The notes: generated by a model not told the origin, from the sequence alone. A stretch of DNA of 64,000 nucleotides from Aradus depressus (GCA_963662175.1 OY759224.1:23197489-23261488), one strand, 5' to 3'; shown: positions 35,408 through 45,381, numbered from the stretch's first letter. Numbers and translations are program-made.

Positions 35408-35734
35408 GTAATAATTTACACTCAATATTAATATTAATTTATATGGAATTGCATATATGTATAATTGAAAATATACAGCATATTTATACTGTTGCATGCA
35501 GTGATGTGTACGGAGAAAATTGATAAATTACTTACTAATTATTTTTTTTGCTAAAAAATGCCTTTGTAAGGTTGTGTTTTAGCCCAGTAGCCAGGTACAC
35601 CTGGCCTCGCAAAAGGTCGGGTATTAGATTTTTTTCTCGTACTTGTATATATTGAGGCCAATAGTGAAAAACCAAGTTTTCCAATTTGAAATTTTCTTTG
35701 GCCTATAAACAACGAAATTTTTGTACTTTTTTAC

Positions 35735-35915
35735 GCTTTTTTCAAACATCTCTGCACGGGTTGGCTTTAGAGCTTTGAAAGTTATTATCAATCTTAAAGA
35801 GGACAAAATTGTGAAAAATGTTTACTATTACATACAACGTTTTTATAAACCCAATAATAAGCACGCTGCAGAGCCAGGAAAAGGGGACAGTTTTTCAATC
35901 TTGGCGTAAAAAACA
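35735..35915 (+). repeat. Inverted-repeat partner of 39075-39250
   Basis: gcacgggttggctttagagc through gacagtttttcaatcttggcgtaaaaaacac is the reverse complement of 39075-39250 (ttacgccaattttgaaaaac ... gaaagccaacccgtgcaaag), with about 80% identity by eye. The two copies bracket about 3.2 kb containing the protein-family fragments and the Helitron. They may be two insertions or the arms of one larger transposon. Confidence 0.7.
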
Positions 35916-36061
35916 CTAAACCGGTTGTTCCGGTAGAGTTGGATGAATAATGGCAAGATATACCATTAAATGTAAGATGTTCGTCAGAGTTCAGCTTGAT
36001 GAGGTGAATGCCGTAATGTTGTTTTCGTTCAATTCAAGTGGGACTGGAGATCGTAATTTCG

Positions 36062-36455
36062 TCAGCGTGAGAGATCAATAAAATTTGAGCCAATATCCAA
36101 ATTGGTGCGTGACCCGTGCGACTTAAATGTAGCGTGGTGACCAAACTGAGAAGAAGTTGTATCGCACCCAGTAAAGGCATGGAAGATAAGAATATTTCTA
36201 GCGTCATACTTGAATGATGTAGTTGAGAACAACTTATCTCCTGCTCTTCCTCTCCCAGATATGCGGAGAGATATGTTGTCATGAGAGTTCCCAAGCCCTG
36301 TCATCAGAACAAGCAGATCTATGTCTTATCCAATAATTACTACGCCGTCGAATTTCTGTGACTGAGATGGCAACGGTCACTGCTAAAACGTCAGCATCCT
36401 CTTCTACTTGTTTTGCTTGAATGCCACACTGTTCGGCTGATAGCACTGCTCAAAA
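36062..36455 (-). pseudogene. Fragment of an uncharacterised arthropod protein family, left inverted copy
   Basis: The minus strand encodes DIDLLVLMTGLGNSHDN-like sequence, then NILIFHAFTGCDTTSSQFGH. The H-A-x-T-G-C-D-T-T-S signature is one I recall from a repetitive, uncharacterised family found in arthropods and cnidarians; the function is unknown to me. The part 36294-36455 is the inverted copy of 36466-36620 (agcatcctcttctac against its complement). Frames are broken. Confidence 0.5.
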
Positions 36456-36465
36456 GCGAATTCGA

Positions 36466-36966
36466 ACAGTATGGCATTCAAGCACAACAAGCAGAAGAGG
36501 ATGCTGACGTTTTAGTAGTGACCTTTTTGTCCTCTCAGTCACAGGAATTCGACGGCATAGTAATTATTGGATAAGACATAGATCTGCTTGTTCTGATGGC
36601 AGGGCTTGGAAAATATCATAATGGTCTTGAGACTGTTGCAATGACTAGAGATCCAGCCCCTGAGTCGCTACTAAAAGTTCTTTCTTGAACCTGCAAAAAG
36701 GGTTGCACTGCCGAAAAGCAGGGTTGAAGTGTTCAAACATTTGTAAGCAGTGCAGCAACCTCACATGTACAAATGTGGTTCAACTGCCTCAGGATATAGA
36801 GAATGACGAAGACGAAACGATGGCCACGATCGAACAAATCGATGCAGAAGTGGACACAACATCTCCTCCAACCAGGATGATGCCGATTATAACGTCCCCA
36901 ATACTACCGAACATGGAGATCCGCCTTAATCATCAAAACGGCGAAAAACGATATAATTTTTATTAA
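36466..36966 (+). pseudogene. Same protein family, right copy with cysteine-rich tail
   Basis: Plus strand: GIQAQQAEEDADVLVVTFLS, then DIDLLVLMAGLGKYHN after a stop, then the tail CRKAGLKCSNICKQCSNLTC followed by TN and an acidic stretch (DIENDEDETMATIEQ). The pattern C-x6-C-x3-C-x2-C-x4-C fits the Cys-rich end I associate with the HA-TGCDTTS family. The first 150 bp form a large inverted repeat with 36294-36455. It is broken and not functional. Confidence 0.5.
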
Positions 36967-37567
36967 TATGATACAATTTCTTTCTTTTCACAATAATTTC
37001 ATTTTTGTTAGTTTTTGTATTTAAACGGTTTCCAATATAAATGTTGAATAATCAATTTTTTTTTATCTACTACCTATTACAACACATCTGTGCAAATTAT
37101 AGTTATATATAGTTATATTAGGTATTTATTATCAACGCAAATACATATTATGTAGGTTATTCCTAACATGTATATTTAATAATATTATCTTCTTATATAT
37201 AAAGCTGAAAATGTCTGTGCGTTGTACCGCTATAACTCACGAACGGCTTGATGGATTTGATTAATTTTTTTTTTAATTTGTTCGTCATCGTCTGTGGAAG
37301 GTTATAGGCGTATTAGTACCTCAATATCTGGCCCATCCCAGCATCCACCCACGCAATCTTTGTAACTCAAAAACCACTGCAATGATTAATGAGGAATCTT
37401 TTTGAATAGATAAGTTTTATCTACCAGAAGGTTAAGGTCTATTTTTTAATCAACCCCTGGTCCATCCCAGCATCCACTCACGCAATCTTTGTAACTCGAA
37501 AACCATTGCAACGATTAATGAGAAATCTTTTTGAATAAATTAGTTTTAGCTCCAGGATGGTTGAAGT

Positions 37568-38642
37568 TGATCCGTTCTAGGCAACACCTACGCAAACTCC
37601 TACAAAATTTTCTCAGATGGCTCAAAACGTGACGAATATGCAGGCTCAGGTGTCTATGACCCGAAAAGAAACATCTACATAAAAAAAAAACTGAACGAGA
37701 ATTTTTCTGCTTACTCAGCTGAATTGATTGCGATTCTCGATGCTCTGGAATATGCTATTCACATACAGGATGATGTTGTTATTTTAACGGACTCAAAGTC
37801 CGCCATCCTCAGCTTAAACAACTTCCACCGGGCCAGGGGTCTCACCGATCACATTCTATGCCAAGTAGTTAATAGATTTATAACAAACGAAACAACGCAT
37901 AAGATTGTGCTTCAGTGGATCCCCGGACACGTAGGCCTTCAGGGCAACGAACTGGCAGACTCCGCTGCCAAAGAAGCTGCAACAGATGTCGGTGAACATG
38001 CTCAAATACAGCTACCTCCACGAGATGCAAGACGCTGTTTAAGGAAGGTTGTTATGCAGAACTGGCAACAAGCATACGTTGAAGAATCTACGTCAAAAGG
38101 AAGAGAGCATTATGCTGTTCAAAAGACGGTAGATCTAAAACCATGGTTCCAGGACATGGGCTTGCGTCGTCGGGAGGTAGTTCAGTTGAGCAGGCTTCGG
38201 ACGAACCACGGGCGTGTCAACAGAAACCTCCATAATATGGAGGTTTCTGTTGACACGCCCGTGGTTCGTCCGATATAATGATATTATCATCAAGGTGAGT
38301 AATAGTTCTCAGTGCGACCGGTGCGGCAGCACAGAGGATATGGACCATGTGATAATGAGGTGTCTGAAGTACGAGGAGACGAGACGAAAGTATCCAGATC
38401 TCAACCGGACGGACACCCTGCAGGTTTGCCTCAAGAACCCCGTCAAAGACAAATATAAACAACTAATAGACTTTCTTCAGCACATTGAAATAGTCATTTT
38501 ATTTATTTATTTTTTATTTATTTATTTATTTTTTATTTATTTATTTATTTTTTATTTACAATTCATTACTGTACTTATAATTTTTACTGTTGATTCCCTG
38601 TTGTTTTCACATGACAGTATAGCTTGTAATTGAGCTGTTGTC

Positions 38643-38673
<31 letters not shown>

Positions 38674-38674
38674 A
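37568..38674 (+). pseudogene. Nested non-LTR 3' fragment with RNase H domain
   Basis: Flanked by an 11-bp duplication atggttgaagt (37557-37567 and 38675-38685), with an AATAAA (38643) and poly(A) to 38674. The visible protein is RNase HI-like: FSDGSKRDEYAGSGVYD, SAYSAELIAILDALEYA, VVILTDSKSAILSLNNF and LQWIPGHVGLQGNELADSAA, carrying the catalytic Asp, Glu, Asp and a His region. After a palindrome (38197-38273) the frame changes and a C-terminal zinc motif follows: CDRCGSTEDMDHVIMRC. RNase H plus a terminal CCHC fits I/LOA-type or related non-LTR clades. It is 5'-truncated and broken. Confidence 0.85.
38197..38273. repeat. Perfect 77-bp palindrome in the nested retroelement
   Basis: 38-bp arms (38197-38234 and 38236-38273) around a single central A (38235), with no mismatch; the arms begin tcggacgaaccacgggcgtg. 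It sits between the RNase H domain and the CCHC motif and shifts the frame. It is likely a local inverted duplication made by template switching during reverse transcription or repair. Confidence 0.92.
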
Positions 38675-39074
38675 ATGGTTGAAGTCTATGTTTTAATCAA
38701 CCTGGTGGTCACAAGCGTTCTCAAGTACGCACTGGCTAGGACGTCCACTGATGCTAAGTATTCACTAGCTGTGGTTTCCGCCGTTGAATGGCGCGTAATA
38801 GCCACGGTGCCCAGTGGTCCTAAAAACTTACTAGCTGGGATGTCTGCCGTTGAAGGGCTATAAGCGTTATTCCATATGAATAATTGGAAATTATAACATC
38901 ATGAATGTACTATTGAAAAATTGAAATGGATTCGATATTAGGAGAAAAGTCAAAGTTCCCCGGGCAACGCCGGGTATTACTGCTAGTATATACATAATAT
39001 ACCTTTACATATTATTGTGATATAAATAATATTACGTATCACTCAAATATTGCTAGATGTATGAGTAATGGTGT

Positions 39075-39250
39075 TAGAAAACGGAATTTTGTGTTTTTTA
39101 CGCCAATTTTGAAAAACTGTCCCAATTTCTTGGCGGTGCATCGCGCTTATGATTGGGTTTAAAAAAAGTTGTAAAAATAAAAAGTGTTCACAATTTTGCC
39201 CTCTTTAACTCTAAAAGCTCGAAAGCCAACCCGTGCAAAGATATTATTGA
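39075..39250 (-). repeat. Inverted-repeat partner of 35735-35915
   Basis: Reverse-complement copy of 35735-35915, lying just outside the Helitron 3' end and upstream of the SINE fragment. See that entry. Confidence 0.7.
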
Positions 39251-39267
39251 GATTGAAAAAAACTTAA

Positions 39268-39362
39268 GCACGCCGTCATTTGGATGAGATGTTAAGCGAT
39301 GGTCACGACCCTGTACAATGTCAGGTACTCATTAAAAAACCCTGCCCTACGTGAAAAACATA
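39268..39362 (+). mobile_element. tRNA-derived SINE, body fragment
   Basis: ttaagcacgccgtcatttgg, gatggtcacgaccctgtaca and gtcaggtactcattaa match the SINE body; head and tail are missing. As at 4271 and 63522, it lies shortly upstream of a 56-nt exon. Confidence 0.75.
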
Positions 39363-39454
39363 CATTGCCATAAAGATTGTATTCCTTAGTGCAATAAAAA
39401 GTTAAAAAGTTTATCTACCTATATATCTATAATTGATGCATTTGTTATTCTCAG

Positions 39455-39510
39455 AGAATGTTCTACCATTCGTAACTAACTGGGAAATTCCAAAAGAAAA
39501 AAATAAAAAT
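39455..39510 (+). CDS. Putative microexon, module 2, 56-nt type
   Basis: A 56-nt stretch between an acceptor (ttgttattctcag) and a donor (gtaagt), phase 1 to 0. It encodes a split Glu, then NVLPFVTNWEIPKEKNKN. Aligned without gaps with 63854 (EVQDFLWKYFTSKGRDDE), it shares Val at position 2, Phe at 5, an aromatic at 9, Lys at 13 and a charged end. The donor flank gtaagttttggtttattttt matches the other two copies. Confidence 0.7.
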
Positions 39511-39699
39511 GTAAGTTTTGGTTTATTTTTAATTAATCTATCCAATTTTCAAAATATACATATATTACTGCTTACAAAAATAATTATTATGAGTGCCACT
39601 ATATTTAATTGTAGAGTTTTGATTCAAATTAGTGCAGCCTATGTACCTTCCTGCAGATTTCGCTAAAAATTAATAAGTGTCTTTCTTGTGGTGTTTTGT

Positions 39700-40004
39700 G
39701 TTCACGTATGACATTTTGTGTCGATACATTCATTACAACGGCAGTTACTGTACTTGCGCAGCTGATTTAGAAGCTCCTATGGAAGGCAACTGTTTAATAT
39801 TAGCACAAACGGACGACTGGTTTTGGCGAAAAGTCAATTGATTAATTCGTTCTGGGGAAGTACTTTGCCGGTGATTCACCTATTTTTTTTATATTTGGAA
39901 TCTAGAGGTTTGAAACGTAAAATTTCGTTGAAAATTTCCCAAATTTTCGACCGATTACATACCTTCCCCTATACTTCGTGTTAATAAATAGCATAGACCG
40001 ATTA

Positions 40005-40060
<56 letters not shown>
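39700..40060. repeat. TIR-element end and (TA)n microsatellite
   Basis: cgattacataccttccccta through ttcgtg (39950-39980) matches the right end of the element at 3305-3912; upstream similarity is weak. A pure (ta) tract of about 50 bp follows at 40009-40060. Confidence 0.7.
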
Positions 40061-40067
<7 letters not shown>

Positions 40068-40413
40068 ATACAAGAGCCAGTCGGCGTAGTTATAAGAAAA
40101 ACAAAATTAAACAAAAAATAACGGGGAGAATGTGGAAGAAGGGCTGATGAACTGATCTCCAAATAAGGCCGAGAAGGATGGCTGAGATGATCTGGGAGGA
40201 GGCTGAGGACGCCGTCACACCAGATGAGCCAGGTACCAGAGTTCAGAGGTCCACCGAAAGGCGATCCGGGTTGACGAGAGGAGTCGGCGACTAGTAAACT
40301 TTATCAAGGCTAATAATAAATTACAAAAATAATATTGAAAATAATTGTTATAATAATAAGTATTACTATTAATTAAAGAAAACATAAAAAATATATCTGA
40401 CAAAATCAAAATA
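40061..40413. other. Unassigned intronic sequence
   Basis: A block with gaggctgaggacgccgtcac and aggtccaccgaaaggcgatc is GC-richer than its surroundings and may be a mobile-element fragment. No domain or ends are recognised. Confidence 0.4.
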
Positions 40414-41155
40414 CAGTAAAAGCTCTTTATTCGCGGGGTATATGTTCCGTAAATATGCCGCGAATACAGAAACTGTGGATATGGAATGGTAATTAGTATG
40501 GAATCATAGGGGATACGTTCCAAGGTTCCAAAATAAAGCCAATATGTATCAAAATAAAATCAATTTATTGAGAAATTCGCAACTAAAATCAATCGTTATT
40601 GTCAGCTTTAGGCAAGGGTTTAAAGAATTTAGTAATTTTTCTCGTTTTGCCACTTTTGACTTTAAATTCAGATTGATATTGAGCTGTAGCATTAATAATT
40701 TGCCTTTTAAAAATAAGGCTCCTTTCCACAGATGGATCAATTTTCATGAGGAAATCACAAAGTTCATTTGCCATACGTAAACCTTCACTCATATTTTTCA
40801 AGTTTAAGGTCACCTTTTCAATGCTCGTTGAAGGCTCTTCTTCAGTGGAATGTGGAGTTAACATTTCCTCCAAGTCGGTTTCGAAAATGGCCTCTATATA
40901 GTGGCAGTAAGGTTTGTTTTAGTTTGACATTAGTCCACTCGGTTACATCTTTCATAAAAGCCGCCTCGGCATGTACCAGCAGTACTCAAAGGATGCCGAT
41001 ACGCTAATAAACGACACCGAATCCCTTTCTCTTTACCGATTGCATCCGCGAATAAAGAAATTTTTAGCCGCGAATACAGGAACTGGGTTGCAATTTTTTC
41101 ACCCGCGAATAATGAAAACGCGAATAAGGAAACCGTGAATAAGGAACTTTTACTG
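40414..41155 (-). mobile_element. Tigger/pogo-type DNA transposon, internally deleted derivative
   Basis: Terminal inverted repeats CAGTAAAAGCTCTTTATTCG (left) and, reading inward from the right end, CAGTAAAAGTTCCTTATTCA. Flanking TA dinucleotides (40412-40413, 41156-41157) are the expected target duplication. Subterminal motifs of the cgcgaata type recur inside both ends. It is 742 bp in total. It retains only the transposase C-terminus (40589-40873). Confidence 0.88.
40589..40873 (-). pseudogene. Tigger transposase C-terminal remnant
   Basis: A 94-codon minus frame: EEEPSTSIEKVTLNLKNMSE, LCDFLMKIDPSVERSLIFKR, then a basic tail TRKITKFFKPLPKADNND. The D-P-x-x-E-R-S-x-x-F-[KR]-R pattern is typical of the C-terminal helical region of Tigger/jerky-type transposases. 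The DNA-binding and DDE domains are absent, so it cannot catalyse transposition. Confidence 0.7.
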
Positions 41156-41288
41156 TAAACTAAATGTTGCGCTCACACTTAGTTTAGCTGGGAAAGTAAA
41201 ATAATTTACTCATTATGTATTTAATATATCACAAGTATTTAAAATAAATACATTTAATCACTAATACATTTTTTTATGAACATTTCAG

Positions 41289-41324
41289 GAATTTCTCCTC
41301 TGTTATGTGAAAGAGGCTAACCTT
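41289..41324 (+). CDS. Putative microexon, module 2, 36-nt type
   Basis: A 36-nt stretch between an acceptor (tatgaacatttcag) and a donor (gtaagt), phase 0 to 0, encoding EFLLCYVKEANL. It is paralogous to 12958-12993 (DYLICYFKGIGA). The alternative phases contain a stop (TAA), so phase 0, the one demanded by the neighbouring exons, is the only clean reading apart from short accidental ones. Confidence 0.65.
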
Positions 41325-42091
41325 GTAAGTATACTGTTTTCTACAATTTCCTCATTTGATTTGTCTAAAGACTTTATATGATTGTACATATGTTGGTTGA
41401 AAAGTTTCAACATATTTGCCTGAGGTTGAAATTTTACACAGGTAATTTCAACGACCTTAGTGAGTACTTCACCATCAATATCGATTGGATTAAGTCCGAT
41501 TAAATTGAGTATAATTTTAATTAAAATTTTGAAGAAATGAAAGTTTTTGAAATAATATATAAAATTAAATATCTCCTAAAGCGCCAAAAGATTCAAGAAA
41601 ATTGTAAACAAAAATAGAACTCAGGACTCAGGAGGCGACAAATCTGTTGATGGTGTGAATATCGATGTACTCGTATCGATCCTAATTTCAATTTCATCGA
41701 CACCTTGACAGATACTCGACAGTTCTAAATAATATATCGGTGGTCACAAAAGCTTAATTTATTATTATTTTTTTTTTTGCCTAAAATATTCCCCCTAAAT
41801 TTACCCCTTTTAAAAAAATTCCCCCTAAATCTTGGGGAAAAATCCACCACTTGGCAACATAGACTACTAGCACCTGGACGGTGAATAATATATGAAATGA
41901 AGTAGCTACTCTAATGGATAGAGTGCGCAAAATTCGCATTATCAAAAAAGGAGAACCAAAATTTAAAAACAAAATAGAGGCGTCACCTGCAGGTGCCTCT
42001 GGGAACTGGAAGGTTATCATAAAGATTCTGTGTAATTATGTATATGTATAATGTAAAGATATTTAATTATATTTATTGTTCTCAATCGTAG
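41325..42091. other. Intronic stretch
   Basis: No exon or known element recognised between 41325 and 42091. Two short direct repeats (tccccctaaat) occur near 41790-41830. The 79-codon minus ORF at 41781-42020 is not supported. Confidence 0.45.
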
Positions 42092-42561
42092 ATGACAGAC
42101 CAAGAACAATTTAGATGGGATGTATGGATGACAAAGTATTCGATAGGTTAGGTTAGGTTTTATGACTCATGCCCGGGCTTTAACTACGAGGTCATATCGC
42201 CTACTACCAGAGCGCTCTTCCGTCACTCTGGTGGACATGAGCCCGACTCTACTGTGGGAGTCCTAAATTTTGCCTACCCTAAATTTTTATTCACCTAGGG
42301 CAGGGGTCTTTAACGAGTACCTGACATCGTACAGGCTCGGGACCATCGCTTAACGTCCCATCCGAAGGACGGCGTGCTTAAGTTTATTTTACCTCCCAGA
42401 TAAAATAAACTAAGGGCCTCGGTCGGGCTACGAACCCACAACCTTGAGCTCAGAAGTCAAGCACGCATACCACTGAGCTACCGGCGCCCTCTAAAAGTAT
42501 TCGATATTGTTACAATTTGATAGTTATCGGGTGAAAAAAATGCACGAGACCTGCAAAGATG
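42092..42561 (+). pseudogene. Module 2 third exon (~109 nt) disrupted by a SINE
   Basis: The acceptor (tgttctcaatcgtag) precedes MTDQEQFRWDVWMTKYSI, homologous to the 32046 exon. After base 42145 a minus-strand SINE intervenes, and coding resumes at 42507 to end VKKMHETCKD plus one base before gtaggc at 42562. Without the SINE and one 13-bp duplication the exon is 109 nt, phase 0 to 1, three bases longer than its paralogue. Read through, the SINE gives TAG at 42149. However, G42146|gttagg would be a usable donor giving a 55-nt exon that also ends in phase 1, so a shortened in-frame product is possible. Confidence 0.7.
42146..42493 (-). mobile_element. tRNA-derived SINE inserted in an exon, with 13-bp target duplication
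   Basis: Minus orientation: the tRNA-like head reads ctgagctaccggcgccctct at the right end, the body ttaacgtcccatccgaagga, and the tail at the left. The duplication aaagtattcgata is at 42133-42145 and 42494-42506, perfect over 13 bp. The 3' tail is a gttaggttaggtt run resembling the TTAGG telomere motif. The perfect duplication indicates a comparatively recent insertion. Confidence 0.92.
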
Positions 42562-42599
42562 GTAGGCATATTCGAAGAAATAAATAAGTACTTGAAAAA

Positions 42600-43150
42600 C
42601 TTTTTTTTAAATGACATGTATTCTTTTATTTTTACATTTTTGTTTTTTTCTTTGCAATCTATTTACAATGTACATAATCAACAAATAATGTAATTATTTA
42701 CATGAATAAGTGTCTATGTGATATCATGGGAGAAGTCAGTCAGCGCTAGATAAAATCCCTTAGAATGTAATTAAATGTTTGAATTTCACATGGAAGATCT
42801 CGAGGCCACCTCCTATTCAGACGCCTAGGAGGATTGTCAAGATGGAATTGAGAGACTTATCCAAATGGGTTAGGTTGGGATGAAAGTTAATTGTCATTGA
42901 AAGGATCGGGATTGGATTAGTTCCTAGACGGTTGGGATATTTAGGTCTATATGGAATAATTTATTAGTGACATAGAAAGGAGCATTTACAATTCGACGGA
43001 AAACTCGGATGCTGTTTATATTGGATTGTTTGGCTGAACCCTATAACTCGAGGCCTTATGTCCATATTGGGTGTACTATAGTCTTGTAAATTGTCAGTTT
43101 GATGGCAGTAGAATGTTTTGATTTTGTTCCAAGTAGTCAATTTGAACATT
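42600..43150 (-). pseudogene. Jockey-clade C-terminal fragment
   Basis: The minus strand, with frame changes, shows KTIVHPIWT, then LELWGSAKQSNINSIRVF and RRIVNAPFYVTNKLFHIDL, then HLDKSLNSI. These match the C-terminal region of Jockey ORF2 (compare RPLWTYGSQIYGSAKTSNIK at about 24270). A short poly-T near 42602 may be its tail. It is a strongly decayed copy. Confidence 0.65.
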
Positions 43151-43637
43151 TTAAACCTTATTGTTGTTACTTCTGTATAGTATCACGTCGTGTTGTACGT
43201 CGGCTGTAGTGTGAATGTAACCTGTACACATTTCTCTTCATTAGTATACCACCACATATTACCCAGGAGAACAATTATCTTTCCGAATCATGCATCTAGG
43301 ATACCACAGATTACATTTTATACTGCATATTTTTGCATAAAATTGAATATTTAATGGATTTTTGCATATATTGCATATTTCGAGAAATATCAGTATTTAA
43401 AAAATCAATTTTTGGAGGTAGATTTAAAAAAATGAGGGAAATATAAGTTTTATTCAGTCGCACATAAATAAAAAACGTAAACCTGGTCAAAAAAATCATT
43501 CGTAAAAACTCTTTTTTAGTAGATTCTATCAAGAGACTTGAAAGGAATGAAAGCGTTCCGTTGAAGATACGGAAATGAAAATCGATTCGATTCCTGGCAA
43601 AACCTGTAATGTACCTACTTAAAACAAAGAAAGATGA
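43151..43637. other. AT-rich intronic sequence with gcatattt motifs
   Basis: Repeated gcatatttttgcat-like motifs (43325-43385) probably mark a decayed DNA transposon. No coding content is supported; the 114-codon minus ORF at 43311-43655 has no recognisable features. Confidence 0.4.
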
Positions 43638-44400
43638 CGTACTAAAAAAAATCATGGGTAAACAAAATTGAGAACCATGAATAAAATCCTTCTATTCGAA
43701 AAAGCTCACCGAACTAAATGAAAATGACATATGGGACCCAAAACTGTTAGGTTCCCATTACGTCTGTGAATGTCAAACGCTCTTTTTCATCGTATAAAAG
43801 AATTTTAAGTGACCGCAGACATAACTTTAAGGAAGTGAATTTACGGAAGAAAAATACTTGTTTGTTAACCTAAATTATTCGCAATTGCAATAAAACTGTG
43901 AATATTCTTTATTATTTTTTTTCTACATTTGTATTATTACGATAATTATTACATGAATATTAATGTAAAATGCAGTTAATAAAAAAAAAAAATAATAAAT
44001 CGTGTGTTAAATAAAAATACCCTTAGAATTTTTTTTTTTTTATTTCAAATTTTTCTGAATTAAAACGCATATTTCGACATCTTTTAGAGCATATTTTTCA
44101 TATTTTAATATAGGTAATATACTGCATACTACTTGCATATTTCAGCATTTTAAACTGCATATTTTCTGGCAGATTTTGGTAGTTTTTAGTACATAAAAAT
44201 CCGGTCTCTGCTTATTACTAAGCAATTTAAATAACAGCATATTTTTCATATTTTAATATAGGTAATATACTGCATACTACTTGCATATTTCAGCATTTTA
44301 AACTGCATATTTTCTGACAGATTTTGGTAGTTTTTAGTGCATAAAAATCCGGTCTCTGCTTATTACTAAGCAATTTAAATAAAAGCATATTTTTTTTTAG
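43638..44400. repeat. Intron segment triplicated upstream of the 72-75-nt exons, unit 1
   Basis: aaaattgagaaccat, gttaggttcccattacgt and tgaccgcagacataacttta through gcatattt motifs and cggtctctgcttattactaa recur at 49508-50095 and 54338-54925, each ending at the acceptor of a phase 1-1 exon. Inside unit 1 a ~138-bp block (about 44098-44235 and 44236-44373) is tandemly duplicated. This unit is the most diverged of the three. Confidence 0.85.
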
Positions 44401-44472
44401 TTGAAGATTTTGAGAAGAATTCCGCTGGAGAACGAGGTGCTAACATTATAAAATGCATGAGCAAAGTTACAG
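44401..44472 (+). CDS. Putative exon, module 2, 72-nt phase 1-1 type
   Basis: A 72-nt stretch between an acceptor (catatttttttttag) and a donor (gtaata), phase 1 to 1. It encodes a split Val, then EDFEKNSAGERGANIIKCMS and KVT. It is homologous to the identical exons at 50096 and 54926 (core G-A-N-I-[IV]) and to 32228. It follows the SINE-disrupted exon. Confidence 0.72.
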
Positions 44473-45381
44473 GTAATAATTTATATGAAGGAAAAAATTA
44501 TTAAATCAATGTGCATCTCATATACTAGCTGTGGTTGTTAATGTTCCGTGAAAATCACTGTTTTAGTGAGTCAGATGAGTAGGAGTGTCTGTTTTCCCTA
44601 TAAAACATTTTTGTCGTATTTGTATTAGATTAAGAGGAACATATACAGTCAAAATCACTGCTTTAGTGAGTTAGATGAGTCCTTTAGTAGGAGTGTCTGT
44701 TTTCCATGTAAAGCATTTGTGTCATATTTGTATTGGATTCACAAGAACCTATAGAGTCAAAATCACTGTTCTATGAGTCAGATGAGTCATTTAGTAGGAG
44801 TGTCTGCTTTCTATGTAAAGCATTTTTGTCGTATTTGTATTGGACTAACAAGAACATATACAGTCATAATCACTGTTTCAGTGTCAGATGAGTCCTATAG
44901 TTGGAGTGTCTGCTTTCCATGTAAACCATTTTTGTCGTATTTGTATTGGATTAACAAGAGCATATACAGTCAAAATCACTGTTTTAGAGAGTCAGATGAG
45001 TCCTATAGTTACAGTCAAAATCACTGTTTTAGAGAGTCAGATGAGTCCTATAGTTACAGTCAAAATCACTGTTTTAGTGAGTCAGATGAGTCCTTTAGTA
45101 GGAGTGTCTACAATCCATGTAAAGCATTTTTGTATTATTTGTATTGGATTAACCAGAACATATACTGTCAAAATCACTGTTTTAGTGAGTCAGATGAGTC
45201 CTTTAGTAGGAGTGTCTGCTTTCCATGTAAAGCATTTTTGTCGTACTCTAATTGGATTAACAAGAACATATACAGTCAAAATCATTTTTTTAGTGTGCCA
45301 GATGAGTCCTTTAATCGAAGTGTCTGTTTTCCATGTGAAGCAATTTTGTCGTATTCTAATTGGATTAACAAGAACATATAC

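Larger units (their letters stand above)
37188..38986 (+). mobile_element. Helitron (non-autonomous), A|T target, carrying a nested retroelement
   Basis: The 5' end TCTTCTTATATATAAAGCTG follows host A (37187). The 3' end has the hairpin ccccgggcaacgccggg, then tattactgCTAG, followed by host T (38987). This is the canonical Helitron organisation (5' TC, hairpin, CTRR end, insertion between A and T). The internal text ataactcacgaacggcttga is typical of insect Helitrons. No Rep/helicase is present. 37568-38674 is a nested non-LTR insertion flanked by atggttgaagt; without it the Helitron is about 680 bp. Confidence 0.9.

Noticed and set aside
40009..40162. Minus ORF containing an (Ile-Tyr)n run
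   Set aside because: It is the translation of the (TA)n microsatellite.
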